Assembly (NCBI GenBank): GCA_035578175.1
Contig: JAQMRL010000011.1
Coordinates: 879,501 to 943,500, forward strand
Source: Catonia carolina
Lineage: Eukaryota > Arthropoda > Insecta > Hemiptera > Achilidae
Direction: 5' to 3'
Length of the DNA stretch: 64,000 bases
The notes below the pieces were generated by a model, which was given only the letters and a program-made list of their open reading frames with translations, was not told the DNA's origin and searched no databases. Of the stretch, positions 1-11,439 are shown in pieces. Position numbers and translations under genes: made by a program. Numbering within the stretch: the first letter of the stretch is position 1; each line of letters begins with the position of its first letter.

Positions 1-58
1 GTTCTTATTATTTACATTGGCAAGAGAATGTCGTGTGTTTTTCACACCAGAGTTTTTA
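1..58 (+). repeat. Repeat C, 3' end of a copy cut by the window edge
   Basis: The first bases match the 3' terminus of a dispersed repeat seen again at 32640-32704, 39840-39900 and 62090-62147, and inverted near 20199-20230. The shared core reads TTGGCAAGAGAA followed by a TCACACCAGA terminus. Only the 3' end lies inside the window. No coding capacity is visible. Confidence 0.65.
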
Positions 59-1888
59 ATTTAAAAAGTTACCACAATTTTGTGGAATGAAATAATGGAA
101 ATACTTTTTTTTGTGGGAGAGAAAGAGGATTTTCCCAATTAGTTATATGGGAAAAGAAGATTACCAACAGAAAAAATAAAATAAAAATTGACACAATCTA
201 ATTGATTTGTTGTTTTTAGAATGTGATGTTATACTTAGTGATGAAAGTTTTTAGGTTTACGGATTTGATTGTCAGACGGTTTTCAAGTATGACAAATAGT
301 GTAGGAGGTAGGCAGTTTAAACAGGAGGGATGAATAGGTACGTAGATTTAGATGGACGTGAAAGTAATAGCTTTAGGGGGTATATGTGAAATCCCCCCTT
401 TTATTAGTAAGGGGGTAACTAGAAACGGGCAGCTATGATGATAAAGCAGAGCGAGAGAGACTATTAGTGACAGGATTAACGTGGGCCTCCTGACGACCGT
501 GCCCGAAGGCGGGTGTTACTAGTACAGGAATGCCTACCGCTGATAAAGTTTACAGTCGTGCCACAATCAATTGTAATGCTTTCGGTTTATTACTCAATAC
601 CAGTTACATATATGACGGGTTAGAGAGAGAGATAATTTTGAGCGAGGGAGATAGTGACATCCGATTAAACAACACGTTCATAATTGCTTCCTCTTTACGC
701 GAATAAACCGGGATTAGGAACTTGTTTATTACGACCAACTTGCTGTCGGTTTTACGTTTAAACTACTACTGTAAATGTAAAAGCTCATCAACCGTAAATC
801 TTCGCGAATATTTGTTTTCTTCATGAACATAACGTTAAGAATATTGCAATTTCAGTAGGTTGTAACATTTCTCATCAACGAATATTATACCGTGATAATC
901 AATGCTACAAGAACTTTCTATTACTGCAACAGAATTTCTATACACATTATTGTATTAACTTTCTTAAAATTTTAATCAAAATGTATTTTGAAAATTAAAT
1001 CATAGTAGCTAGGGGAATACGTAAGGGAATCATAGTAGTTAGGGAATTAACTATCGCAAAGGAAGACGTTGATAAATTATGAACTAGGAATAAAGCCAGA
1101 AGATCAAAACCTTTTAGTAGGCCTATTGACTTTTTTGTTATTGTATTTTGAAAAACTGTAACAAGCATTAGTAGTTAAAATGTCCATGAAACTTACATTA
1201 AATGGTGCTGTATTACTCTTCTGGGTTTGGCTTGTAGTAGTATATGTGTAGTATTTATGGAAGGTTTAGTAATTTCAATTGATATTATTTTAACCAAACT
1301 ACATTATATTTCTCTAAATCAAATTCTTTAATCATTTCCATATATCTGTTGAATATTTTCGTTAATAATTTTATTAATATAATATTGATTTATTCTTTTA
1401 AAATTTTCATTGTTTTGTTAAGAAGAAAAACGTTTTATACTGACTTTCATTTTAAAGTTCAAAGAGTAAAGTTCATATTTTATAGTCTAAGGCATATATT
1501 TTCAATATTAATATTATAATTCAGTAATTACATAATATAACTTAATAACATACTTTCAATATACATATTTGGAATACAATAAACATGATAAATTATTTTA
1601 ATTTGAGTTTATAATATAAAATATTTTCTGGAAGTCTCAGATTAAAAACATAGTTTTCGTGCAACAGAAATAACCACCCAAGGTGGAATATTACTCCTGG
1701 TGGCATCCCACCAATTGACTCTAAAAATCTCTAATCTATCGCCTCTTCAATTAGTAACTGCTTTGTATTATAAAGAATAAACAAAAACAAATGGTAATTT
1801 TGAAAAAAGTAAAATACCTTTTGAAATTAATACTTTTTTTGCTTTTAATTTAGTAGATGAAGAACTCAAATATCTTTTTAATCTTCTA
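59..1888. other. Unannotated AT-rich stretch
   Basis: I recognise no gene. A run of G, then C, then G at about 375-415 (AGGGGG, CCCCCCTT, AAGGGGG) can form two alternative hairpins. A slightly GC-richer patch at 420-560 has no readable homology. The rest is AT-rich without long frames. Confidence 0.4.
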
Positions 1889-2395
1889 ATATGTGGTATG
1901 TTTCTTCCTGTAAGCTGTTCTACTGAGGAATTTGGAATAGCGGTTTAGTTTTTTATTTCCTTATTTTTACAATTAAATGTTAATACATTCTTTCTAAAAG
2001 CTATAATTTACAATGTACGAGGCGGAGGAAGTTGACCTACCCGACTATGGATAAAAGTCATGTCCTAGGGTGTGTGTTCTCTTTTTTTTATTTAGTAACA
2101 GTACAAAAAGTCTTATTGTTTGTGGTATGTTTCTTCCTCTGAGCTGTTGAACTGAGGAATTTGGAATAAGGGTTTAGAAGGCTATAAAATGTTAAATAAA
2201 TAATAATAATAAAACATTATTGACTTCCTTATTTTTACAATACTAAAAATTAATACAATACTGTACATTCGTTCTAAAAGCTATAATAATTTACAATGTG
2301 TGAGGTTGAAGAGATTGACCAACCTAACTATGGCAAAAAGCCATCACGTAAGGTGTGTGAGCTCTTCTTTCATTTAGTAAACAGTAAAAAAGAGA
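1889..2395. repeat. Diverged tandem duplication, two units of about 230-275 bp
   Basis: Two neighbouring blocks (about 1889-2117 and 2118-2395) repeat the same order of words: GTGGTATGTTTCTTCCT, then CTGAGGAATTTGGAATA, TTCCTTATTTTTACAAT, TCTAAAAGCTATAAT, TTTACAATGT and GTGTGT. The second unit has extra AT-rich sequence near 2180-2220 (AATAATAATAAT) that may be a later insertion or slippage. Neither unit is coding. It could be a local duplication or two head-to-tail copies of an unknown element. Confidence 0.7.
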
Positions 2396-2430
2396 AATAA
2401 AAATGTTACACAATTATTTTTAAAAAAAAT

Positions 2431-3229
2431 CAATCTTCTTCTTCTTCTGCCTTTCAAGGATTAGGCATCTCTGCCTGTTCCGAACCTCTCAAATCTGCCC
2501 ATTTTTTTCTCGGGCGTCCTCGTTCTTCCCTGCCCTCCGGTTTATAGCCCAGTGTCTGCTTAGGTATCCTATCCTACCGCATTCTGTTTACATGTTCTAA
2601 CCACTGCATTCTGTTCTGGGATACCTTGTTGTTTATAGAGAAGATGTTGAGTTCTTTCCTTATCTCGGCATTCCTGTAACGATCTTCTCTACTACACCCA
2701 TATATGTATGTCGAAGAAATTTCATTTCAGACGCTTGCAATCTACTCTCCTCTCGCTTTGATAGCACCCAAGTTTCACTGCCATAGAGTAGAGTCGGCAC
2801 GCTAATGTTTTATAAAATCTCAGCCTCGTGTTTTTTCTGGTGCTATTTTTTAAAGTACGGTGGATAATTCCGCATATTTTCTGAAATCGGTGCATCTTAT
2901 TGTAAGCATCTTTATCCTGTTGGTATGTAATGTTGCAACCTAGATACTGAAAGTGGGAGATCCGTTCCAAAATATTATTATCTATAAAAATTTTACTTCT
3001 GACTGGCTCTTTCCCGTTAAATGCCATTACCTTTGTCTTCTTCGTCGAAACTGTCAACTTATATTCTTTGCAGAGTTTGTTCAGCAGGAAAAGTGCTCTC
3101 TGGAGGTCATTCTCCTTCTCCATTAGCACTATCAGGTTATCAGCAAATAATAGGCAGTTTACACCCCTATCTTCTCCTATGAGAAAACCAAAGTGCATTT
3201 CAGACTTCCACCTCCTGATCACGTCATCC
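2431..3229 (-). pseudogene. 5'-truncated non-LTR retrotransposon (LINE-A, GAA-tailed), RT/C-terminal remnant
   Basis: The minus strand encodes the end of a reverse transcriptase and its C-terminal tail, clearly related to the longer copy at 59908-61788. Shared features include LLFAD at the catalytic site, KKTKVMAF, a YLGC block, IHRTLKN and, in a second frame, LYGSETWVL. An open stretch runs from 3231 down to 2722; a frameshift near 2800 is needed to continue into LYGSETW. The catalytic FADD reads FADN (codon at 3136-3138), so the RT would be dead even without the frameshift. The 3' end is a (GAA)n tail, seen as TTCTTCTTCTTCT at about 2431-2443. Flanks (A-rich plus CAATCT on both sides) suggest an imperfect target duplication, but this is not firm. 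The clade is not assigned. Confidence 0.85.
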
Positions 3230-4679
3230 AAAAAAAAACCACAATCTAAAATTATAATAAATCTAAAAAAAATTCACTAATCTATCAGTATAATCACTAA
3301 TCTAAAAAGAACCAAGCAATATAATCTAAAGAACTAGAAAAAGATTTGTTGTGATTAACGAACTTTATTCATAAGAGTATTTGTATATCATTGTAAAGGG
3401 TTAAATTTGAAATTTAGTAAGGTGCACTTGTAAACAAGACAAACATATTGATAGCTTTACTTAACAGAATAAAGTTTACACCGATGGTAGTATGAAATAA
3501 ACCGAACTCAGTTAATATAACAATATATTTTACAAGAACTAACAACAAAATCTAAGTGAATAAAGATTCATATATTAATTTATAAAATCATAATTGAGTT
3601 GAATTAAGTGCGAACGGAATTCTAATTGAAAAACAAATATTAGTTCACTGATGTGATATAATTTCTATTTTAATCATGATATTACAATTGATGTTTTAAG
3701 CGATAAGGTTGTTTGTATTCATTATTTTACAAGTGGTGAAAAGGGTAGAATATTATTCTAATGATACATTAGTAGAATTTAGTTTTGTTTAGATATTCCA
3801 ATAAGAGAGAAACGTATCATTCCGCTTGTCATTAATAGGGTTGATTCTGTAAGTGTTTGTATATGCAGGAGTCGTCTGTTATTGAAAGGATCTTGTGTTT
3901 ATTTAAAACAAAGCGTTGTATCTAGTTGTTTCAATGTCCTGTGGCGTTACAAGAGACTTGCATTAGTTTGTGTCATATTCAGGCAAAGAATGTTTGTGGA
4001 GAGTGACTGACAGAAGTGCTGTTTCACATCTTATCTGAACCTTTCCTGTTAATAAATGAGGTCGCTACTAGCTGATATAAAAGGTATTTATGTATTATAT
4101 ATTAAACTGATAGAAACTCTGAGATATTGTTAAGTTAATGGATAGAATAGATTTTAAGAGATGTGTGTGTTATTTTGTTATAATTTAAACAAACACATCG
4201 GTGACAAGATATTCCCTTTAAAAAATAAAATAAAAATAACTCAATTTTACTTAATAAAATTGTCTGCAATGATTTTAGTGATTTCAATGGATTTTTGGGG
4301 CTGAAAATGGGAACAATATTTAAAAAAATTCAATCACGAAGGGTTTTTCTCAATTAATAAATTTTTGCTCTATCTATAAGTGTTAACCTACTTACCGTAT
4401 AGGATCATTTTGTTTAACTGTTGTGTAGATAAACAATCGCAATTTGTTTTTAGTTATAATGAGGCAAGATGTCAATTGTTTGAACAAAAATAAAGTTTTT
4501 TTTTATATTATCGAATCATAAATATGACAATCTGTTCTTTTATACAGAAACAACATTAAGTACTACACATTAAGTAATTAAGTTACATTACGTAGTTATG
4601 TAGCATTACGCAATAAAGTTTGTTTTGTCTTTAATTTTTATTACGGTTCTGTACATCGAGCTTCACAATTTCTGTATGT
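3230..4679. other. Unannotated AT-rich stretch
   Basis: No gene, RNA or known repeat was recognised. It lies between two minus-strand LINE remnants. Confidence 0.4.
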
Positions 4680-5690
4680 GATATTTAAATGGCGGTGGGG
4701 AGTTTCGCTTTAAGAGGTACCCAGTGGTACATTCTCCGTTTATAACTATGGGTATTTTCCGATTAGGTTGTCCGATTTTCGCTTGAGACGCCGCACATTT
4801 GGGAAGTTCCTTGTAGCTAGATCACGGGCTAGTTGGTTTGGATGGTCATCTAGTCGTTCATGAAATTTACTTTACAAGGATGCAGTTAGCTCCTTTACTG
4901 TCAGAATTTTGAAATCGTTGTGAAGGGTTTTCTAGTTATATAAAAAGGAGCTCCAGAAGCAAGTCTTAAGAATTTTGACTGAAAGGCCTGGATCGACTTT
5001 AAATTACTCTGGCGCTACTTCAAAGAGCTGGACACCATAAGTCCAGATTGGTCTTAATTGGTTTCACCTTAATACGCCAACGGGTAAGCCAGTCCTGTAT
5101 TAATAAAAGATGTCGGTGCACTTATCTGGAAGCCTCATCCGCGCTCTTTTCTCGTACAAGAATTAATGTGTCGTCAGCATATGTCGCGGTTACTGATGTG
5201 TCCAAAATAGGCATATCTGATGCAAATACGCTATACAAAAATGGGGATAGTATTGCCTCTTTGGGTACTCCGGCGTTAATTTTGTGCAGCTCAGAGTAAG
5301 CAGAACCATACTGGACCTTAAAAAATCTATACTCTAAAAATTATTTTATAACTGAATTATACGAGTCACTCAAAATCTATTTCAATTTTAAATAGAAGTC
5401 CAGCATGCCATACTTTGTTGAATACGAAACTGACATTCAAGAAAATGCCAGTGGCGTACTTCTTCCTTTCTAAACTCTTCTAAATGAAGTCCACAACTCG
5501 GTGCAGTTGTTGTGTTGTCAAGAAGAGTGGCCGAAATCCAAATTGATGAGGCGGAATGATGTTGGAGTCTTCACATTGCAACTGCAAGCGTAGTAGTAGG
5601 AGGCGTTCGAACAATTTTCCTGTTGCCGGTAGGAGACTAATGGGACGGTAGGATGTAGGTAGGTAATGCGGTTTTCCAGGCTAACATTGA
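4680..5690 (-). pseudogene. Jockey-clade LINE reverse transcriptase remnant
   Basis: Read on the minus strand in several frames, this gives the ordered signature of a Jockey-type RT: YRPISLLPATGKLFERLL, then IPPHQFGFR with TTQQLHRVVDFI, LERKKYATGIFLNVS, a degraded FNKVWHAGLLFKI block, VPKEAILSPFLYSVFASDMP, YADDTLILVREKSADEAS (YADD at 5170-5181), QDWLTRWRIKV, RPIWTYGVQLF, and near the low-coordinate end QAFQSK and TRKPFTTISKF-like pieces. The catalytic YADD is intact, but multiple stops and frameshifts break the frame. No poly(A) or target duplication was found. Confidence in the RT is high; the outer limits are approximate. Confidence 0.85.
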
Positions 5691-5750
5691 AGTTAACATT
5701 AAATATAAAACATACAACATTATTATACGTTAATAATAAACGTTACAGTT

Positions 5751-6005
5751 GTCCATAACAGGCAGGTAGAGTGTTAAATTGTTTGCACTCGATCTGCTAG
5801 TTCCAGGGCTACAAAAATAGTTTTGTTACTTATCTGCCAATTATATGACTGAAGCATTTAAGAACAGAAGAGGCCGAGTTATCTTCTCTGAGAGTAATGA
5901 ATTTTATTATACAGCCAGACCCTGTGATGAATAAAGTGAAGGTGTCATTTGCAGTGTGGAAAAGAGATGCTTTTCAGAGGGCCTGTCATGCTGATAAGAA
6001 TACAA
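5751..6005 (+). repeat. Hr1 retroposon copy, 3'-truncated
   Basis: It starts at the family 5' end (CCATAACAGGCAGG) and runs through TTTAAGAACAGAAGAGG, ACAGCCAGACCCTGTG and CATGCTGATAAG. It stops before the usual 3' stem-loop and lacks part of the middle (GTGTAAAAGACACTAATCAG is deleted near 5875). Confidence 0.8.
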
Positions 6006-6630
6006 ATTTAAAGACACGAGCCTACTTTTTTTAATAAGATAATTCATAAGGGATTATATTCTTCAGGGAGATATTAATAATCATATACAATTTTACAGCC
6101 AATGTAAATGGTCAGTGTAAATAAACTATCCAATTCAATTTAATATATAAAAATATTGTGACTATATAAAAATTATAATAGAGTAGTAATAGTACTAACA
6201 GTGGTAGTCTAACAAAATTGTTGGATCATCAGTTATCAATCATGTATGTATGGAGTATAGTGTAAAGGAGAGGGATATTTCCCGTGGGAATATTGGCAGC
6301 CATCCGGGATTAATAAATATGTATGTGAGTAGTAACAACCGAAACATAATAATGTGTATCCCCCAATACATAAATATAACATTCCTCTGTTTTAATTCGG
6401 TTATAACCTATAAGGGAAGCAATCAATAGTCCACTCGACACATAATTTTATAGTATTGAGTAGTGCGGATTACATAAAAATGTTAACGATACCACAATTC
6501 AACAATCTAATAATTCAACAATTGCAACAGTTGAAGGGTCAGATCAGATTGAATTACAATGAAAGATACAACTGCGCTTACTTTTTCAACAGATCTCTTA
6601 CATATTTATATTTTGTCTTTTATGTTTGCC
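6006..6630. other. Unannotated AT-rich stretch
   Basis: No recognisable gene or repeat. A 104-codon frame overlaps its right end but continues into SINE2 sequence, so it is not believable as a gene. Confidence 0.4.
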
Positions 6631-6812
6631 AGTGTACTTTACTGGTTGGGGTTCAATTAATCATACTCTCTCCAGAATTGTCGGTCTCAGTCTGTACAAA
6701 ACTATATCTCATTTACCATACATATTATCCTCATCTCATTGGGTCACGCAGTTGCTTATGTTGTTGTTAAATTGAACATATTGCAACGTAGACAGATTAA
6801 GGATTTGAAATG
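6631..6812 (+). repeat. SINE2 copy, 5'-truncated
   Basis: It matches the body of the SINE2 copies at 30278, 32841 and 40963 (GTGTACTTTACTGGTTGGGGTTCAATTAA, CGGTCT.AGTCTGTAC, CTCATTGGGTCA, ATTGCAACGT). The tRNA-like head is missing. Confidence 0.75.
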
Positions 6813-6854
6813 TTATACATTATATTGTATCCAAAAAAACTGTTACAATTTTGT

Positions 6855-6941
6855 GTTCAGCTGTTTCCTTTTGTTCTATATATGTGTTGTTTCACAATTC
6901 AATTGTTCGTCAAGATGTATGACAAGGTATCTACCGGTGTC

Positions 6942-6942
<1 letters not shown>
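6855..6942 (+). repeat. Repeat E copy
   Basis: A segment of about 85 bp (TTCAGCTGTTTCCTTTTGTTCT, then TCAATTGTTCGTCAAG, then ACAAGGTATC) recurs at 29846-29932. In both places it sits near Hr1 and SINE2 copies. The function is unknown. Confidence 0.65.

Positions 6943-6983
<41 letters not shown>
6943..6983. repeat. (TAA)n microsatellite
   Basis: About thirteen perfect AAT/TAA units abut the 5' end of an Hr1 copy. They account for poly-Asn and poly-Ile runs in apparent frames on both strands, which are not genes. Confidence 0.95.
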
Positions 6984-6987
6984 CTCT

Positions 6988-7403
6988 CTGCCCATAATAA
7001 ACAGGTGGAATGTCAAATTATTTTCACTCAATCTGTTTGGTGCACAGTTAAAATAAATAGTTCTGTTTCTTATCACAAGGTCAGCCAATTAAAAGACTGA
7101 ATCATTTAAGAACAGAAGAGGTGGAGGTGTAAAAGACGCTAATCAAAGTTATCTCCTCTGAAAGTAATGAACTTCATTATACAGCCAGACCCTGTGGTGA
7201 ATGAAGTGAAGGTGTTATTTGCAAAGTAAAAGACATGTCCTTTTTGGAGAGTCCGGCAGGCTTATAAGCGTACTTTTCACTCAGTGAGAAAGGCAATGGT
7301 AAACCTTTTCACTCCTCGTTTTACTTAGTAAAACCTAGTAAAAAAGGTTCTACTTAGTAAAACAGGTTCAAACCAGCCTTTTAGCTGATGACCTAAACAA
7401 CAA
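6988..7403 (+). repeat. Hr1 retroposon, near full length
   Basis: It starts CTGCCCATAATAAACAGG directly after the TAA microsatellite and ends GCTGATGACCTAAACAACAA. The region around AGTAAAACC is locally duplicated near 7325-7365. The family's consensus frame is closed by a TAA near 7226. Confidence 0.85.
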
Positions 7404-8395
7404 TAATTTATTCCACTTTTTTATAATAGACTATAACATAAATGCAAAATACACAAATCAGTTAACAAAATGTAACCTATATTAAACGAAATTAAATTAA
7501 ATAAAAAAAAAGAATTTTACATTAAATGCCTAACTATAAGGAATCTACAACTATTATAGGTATCTCCAAAAGCTGTGATGGAGGATACCATTTTATGAGA
7601 AAACAATGTCAAAAATGTAGCAACATACAGACAATATTAACAAAATATGTATATAAAAATACAACAAACAGTTAAATAAGAATAATACAAATAAAATAAG
7701 AATTAATACAAATTAAGGCAATCTTTGACCGCAAAGCAGAAAGGGATGACTAATCAAAAGTAACTACAGAAAACAACAGAAAGTAATACCAAATATATGT
7801 CTTACACATATTAACATAAAAAACCAAAATTTATTAGTAAAGAAAAAATAAAATAAACTATCAGAAAATGTCTGTGTATCCTTAATCGTAAACTGTGTGC
7901 TTGGTAAACTTCTTCAATCAATCTTAACAACAAACTTGTAATTTACAAATAAATATTCAGTAATACAAAAATAATAATTTGCATTGCTTAGGAACAGACA
8001 TTTTATGATTTGTTAAAATAACAACCCTGTTACTTATTTCTTTTCAGAACTAATTAGAGTACACGTTCACACTTCGTGAGGTAGACTATATAATGAATTG
8101 AAGGCGCAATTGTTTTAAAACAGTATTATATTACTGGAGGTCCTCAACTTAAGAACATAATGGGTACTGTCCGATCATTCTTATATCTATTAATTGTTCA
8201 CAAGTCGGAATACACACAGGTAAATTCCGCTATGAATACTGGCAAGTCGACGTAAGACCAGATTTTAATTATTAAAATTACAATTTATTTAAATAATTTA
8301 CTAAACAATTTAAAATATGAATTAAATTTTATAATTAATATTTAATTACATTTTTATGCGAAGCAAATTTTTCACAACCATTAGTAAATCGTTGA
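7404..8395. other. Unannotated A-rich stretch
   Basis: Very AT-rich, with no recognised feature. Confidence 0.4.
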
Positions 8396-8601
8396 AATAC
8401 CCTAGGTATCAATTTCTAAGGCAATGGCAGATCTATAAGAGGGGTCCCATCTATGAACATGACAAACTATAAAAAAATATATCTAACTGGAATAGTGAGT
8501 TTTGACTTGTAAAAATTTCCAGACTATGGCCGGGAATCGAATCTGGGACCTCGGCGGTGTAGGCTAGCGCGCTAGCCACTACACTACAGAGGCGGCCTTT
8601 A
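8396..8601 (-). repeat. tRNA-derived SINE, minus strand
   Basis: On the minus strand, 8597 to 8524 reads like a tRNA head: an A box in GTAGTGTAGTGGCTAGCGCG, then about 25 bases, then a B box in GATTCGATTCCCGGCC. The body continues to lower coordinates with AAATTT and GTCAAAAC, similar in layout to the copies at 38205 and 56815. It lacks a tRNA 3' acceptor pairing, so it is a SINE rather than a functional tRNA. Confidence 0.75.
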
Positions 8602-9395
8602 ATTATTGTGTATTTTTGTAAATATTTCTTTTTGTTTGCTTATACGAGTAACCTAACCTCGTAGGTTAGGTCTAATTTTTATTTTGACTGATTGCTAAAT
8701 TAATATAACCTAAAGCTGTTACAAAAGAACAGAAATTGTTGTTGTTTTAATGGATTTATATAGTTTATGTAAAACAGTATATTAGGTCTACATTGTTTTA
8801 ATTTGTAACACAGATGATGAGTAACTTTAATGAATGTGAAATCATCATTTTGACTAAATCCTCAGAGACTATCAGAGACAACAACACCTCTCTTTTACAT
8901 TAAAACACAGTGATAACAAATGAAAACATTTAGAAGGGGTTTATAACGGAAACACCGACAAATCGTCACAGAAGGGTGCGAAGACACATATTAATAGAGA
9001 GATGTGAAATAATTATGAGATAAGAAAAGTTACACCCTTATTTTCAAATCAGGTTTATTTTCAAAACGTTTTTATTCTTTCAACGTTTTATTTATTTAGT
9101 CGATATTACGAAAAACTCAATTTTACGAATTCTTTTACTGCAACGTGAGATAAATCACCTGTAAATTTACCTCTATTTTACGAATCCGTACCTCGATATA
9201 AAGAAAGTGACATACTGACGTACTATCCAAATTTTTATTTTACCATCGAAAGGTCCAACAAGTAATTTTTGCTTCTTTAGGTACGCGTAATTTCACGTCA
9301 ACTTAATAGAGAAAATAATTATGATAGTATAAAAAAATTAGGTTTTGTTCATTATTTATGTAGGCTAATTAAAATTATCTATCTACAGTGTGATG
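8602..9395. other. Unannotated AT-rich stretch
   Basis: No gene or repeat recognised. CTAACCTCGTAGGTTAGG at 8653-8670 is a short inverted repeat. Confidence 0.35.
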
Positions 9396-9707
9396 ACCAT
9401 ATACGAATTGGTCATCAAGCCAATATAGACGTAACTCTCTTTGGGGTACTGCAAGTACATGAAATATTAAAATTTTGGAAACATTTATTACCAAAATAAA
9501 GTTGTAGGAACCATATTTAACATCCCGTGGTACATCCGGAATGATTTTATTTTTCAAGACATTGGTTTCACATCTGTTAAAGAAAAAATTTGTAGAATGA
9601 GTAAAAGATACTGTCAACGCCTAGAAGAACATCGAAACCACCTAGCCTTGGACCTTATTGATAAAAGCTCACGTGTCACTTTAAGATTAAAACGAACTGA
9701 TTTTTAA
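9396..9707 (+). pseudogene. Jockey-clade LINE C-terminal remnant
   Basis: In pieces this reads LVIKPI, LWGTAST, NIKILETF and then an open frame from 9501 to the stop at 9705-9707 containing IPWYIRNDFIFQDIGF, KEKICRMSKRYCQRLEEH and RLKRTDF. That order (WGTAS, WYIRND, a helix with RY..RL, LKRT near the stop) is typical of the tail after the RT in Jockey elements. Stops and at least one frameshift separate the first part from the last. No poly(A) tail was identified. Confidence 0.8.
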
Positions 9708-10930
9708 ATATAAGTAAGAGATTTTAAATGTTAATAATTATTAATTCCAATTTATATAAACTTTTATAAGGTATTCATTATGTTTAACTATGTTATCTAA
9801 TAATTATTATTTTGTGATTGAATAAGGATGTGTATGTGTGTTGGCGCGTGCGTGCGTGAAGTATTGTTCGTCCTTTGTCAGCATTTAAGTTGCTAATCAG
9901 TGGATTAGTAACTTATCCTCTGATAAATGTTCAATATTTAGCCGCATTACTTATTGTTCATACATGAACAGATTGTAATTTTTCATTTATGTTACAATAT
10001 AAAAAAACATTTGTGTAATTGAGAGTACTGTACAACTAAGGTGTAATCATGGTACTTTTATTATTTACGTAAAAAAACGGATAAAAAGAATTTCTTATCA
10101 GTGAAAACTAATTTAATTCAATACTGTAAACGAGCAGTAATTGATAATGGAGCATTACATTTTAATTTCCTGTACGGTTGAGAGAAATTCAAATCAAGTT
10201 TGAAAAATGAGATGATTTGCACCCTATAGAAGATGGCACGGGGATGGAGTTGAATTAAATACTATGCAAGTAATAAATGATACAGAGAGCGGTCGTTGTG
10301 ATGTTGGTAAGCGGTAACACTCACAATTGAAATTGATTCGGAAACAGACAGTTTTGTCAAAGTCACTGTTCTGTGACAATAACAATTAATACTAGTGACA
10401 ATCTTAATGTTGTATCATAAAACGTTGTGCGTTCTATCTGTTGTAAAAGACAGTTACAATATTAACATATTGTCATGTATTCTTATCAGCAGATATGTAA
10501 AATAAGTTTAGAACTGATAACAATAAAAACATTGAATAAGAATGTAACGTGAGTGTTCTTTCCCACCCACGAACTCATATTTTCTTTCATTTATTAAAAA
10601 GTCGAATGATAACTAACTAATAAAGACATTTCAATAGTTTGAATATTTTATGATCCAAATTTAAAATTTTAATATATTATTTTTATCTTATCTTAATTAT
10701 ATGCACAGAAAGCCAACTGTGTGATTCACGTCAACTCTTCTTTGGTATTTTGTACTGAATGTATGTCTTTTTTGTTTAATTGTAGGATTGCTTAAAAAAT
10801 CTCTGTATTATTTTAGACTTAGTTTTTTCAAGAGTGGCATGTTGTTAAATTCGGAAAAGTTTATAGAAACTTATTTAACACTTGTAACAATTGTAAATAA
10901 AGAACACTTTTTATTATAAAACAGTTCAAT
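9708..10930. other. Unannotated AT-rich stretch
   Basis: No gene or known repeat recognised. Confidence 0.35.
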
Positions 10931-10995
10931 ACACCTGTTGGTACAGTGGTTAGCGCAACTTACTTCTAAACTATTAAATCAGGGTTCGATTAACA
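10931..10995 (+). repeat. tRNA-like SINE head next to Hr1
   Basis: TTGGTACAGTGGTTAGCGCA resembles a Pol III A box and GGGTTCGATTAAC a B box, about 30 bases apart. It lies 40 bases upstream of an Hr1 copy. Other Hr1 copies lack such a head, so this is probably a separate SINE fragment rather than the true 5' end of Hr1. Confidence 0.6.
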
Positions 10996-11033
10996 GTCAG
11001 ATATGGCATATTTCCATCCCTCATTTTCATATT

Positions 11034-11430
11034 TTGCCCGTAACAGGTAGGTGGAGTGTTAAGTTATTTGCACTCGATCTGCTAGTTTCAGGGCTACAAA
11101 AAATAGTTCTGTTTCTTATCGCATGGTCAGCCAATTATATGACTGAACCATTTAAGAACAGAAGAGGTAGAGGTGTAAAAGTCACTAGTCAGAGTTAACT
11201 CCTCTGAGATAATGAATTTCATCATTATACGGCCAAAGCCTGTGGTGAATGACGTGAGGGTGTTATTTGCAGAGTGGAAAGTAGATGTTTTTTGAAGGGC
11301 CTGGCATGCTGATAAGCATACTTTTCCACTCAGTGAGGAAGGCAATTGTACACGAACTTACTCCTCATTCTACTTAGTACAGCATTTAAAGGTTCAAACT
11401 AGCCTTTCGGCTGATGACCTAAACAACAGC
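11034..11430 (+). repeat. Hr1 retroposon, full-length body
   Basis: It begins TTGCCCGTAACAGG, keeps all family blocks, and ends CTTTCGGCTGATGACCTAAACAACA. It is followed almost at once by a transposase remnant. The family's open frame is closed here by a TGA after the EWKVD block. Confidence 0.85.
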
Positions 11431-11439
11431 ACATTTTTA

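Noticed and set aside
6739..7100. Proteins with poly-Asn or poly-Ile runs
   Set aside because: The runs are the TAA microsatellite and the frames extend into SINE2 and Hr1 sequence on both strands.
10931..11430. Hr1 as a classical tRNA-headed SINE, based on this copy
   Set aside because: Copies with target duplications at 15347 and 21076 start at CTGCCC without a head, so the tRNA-like segment here is more likely a neighbour.
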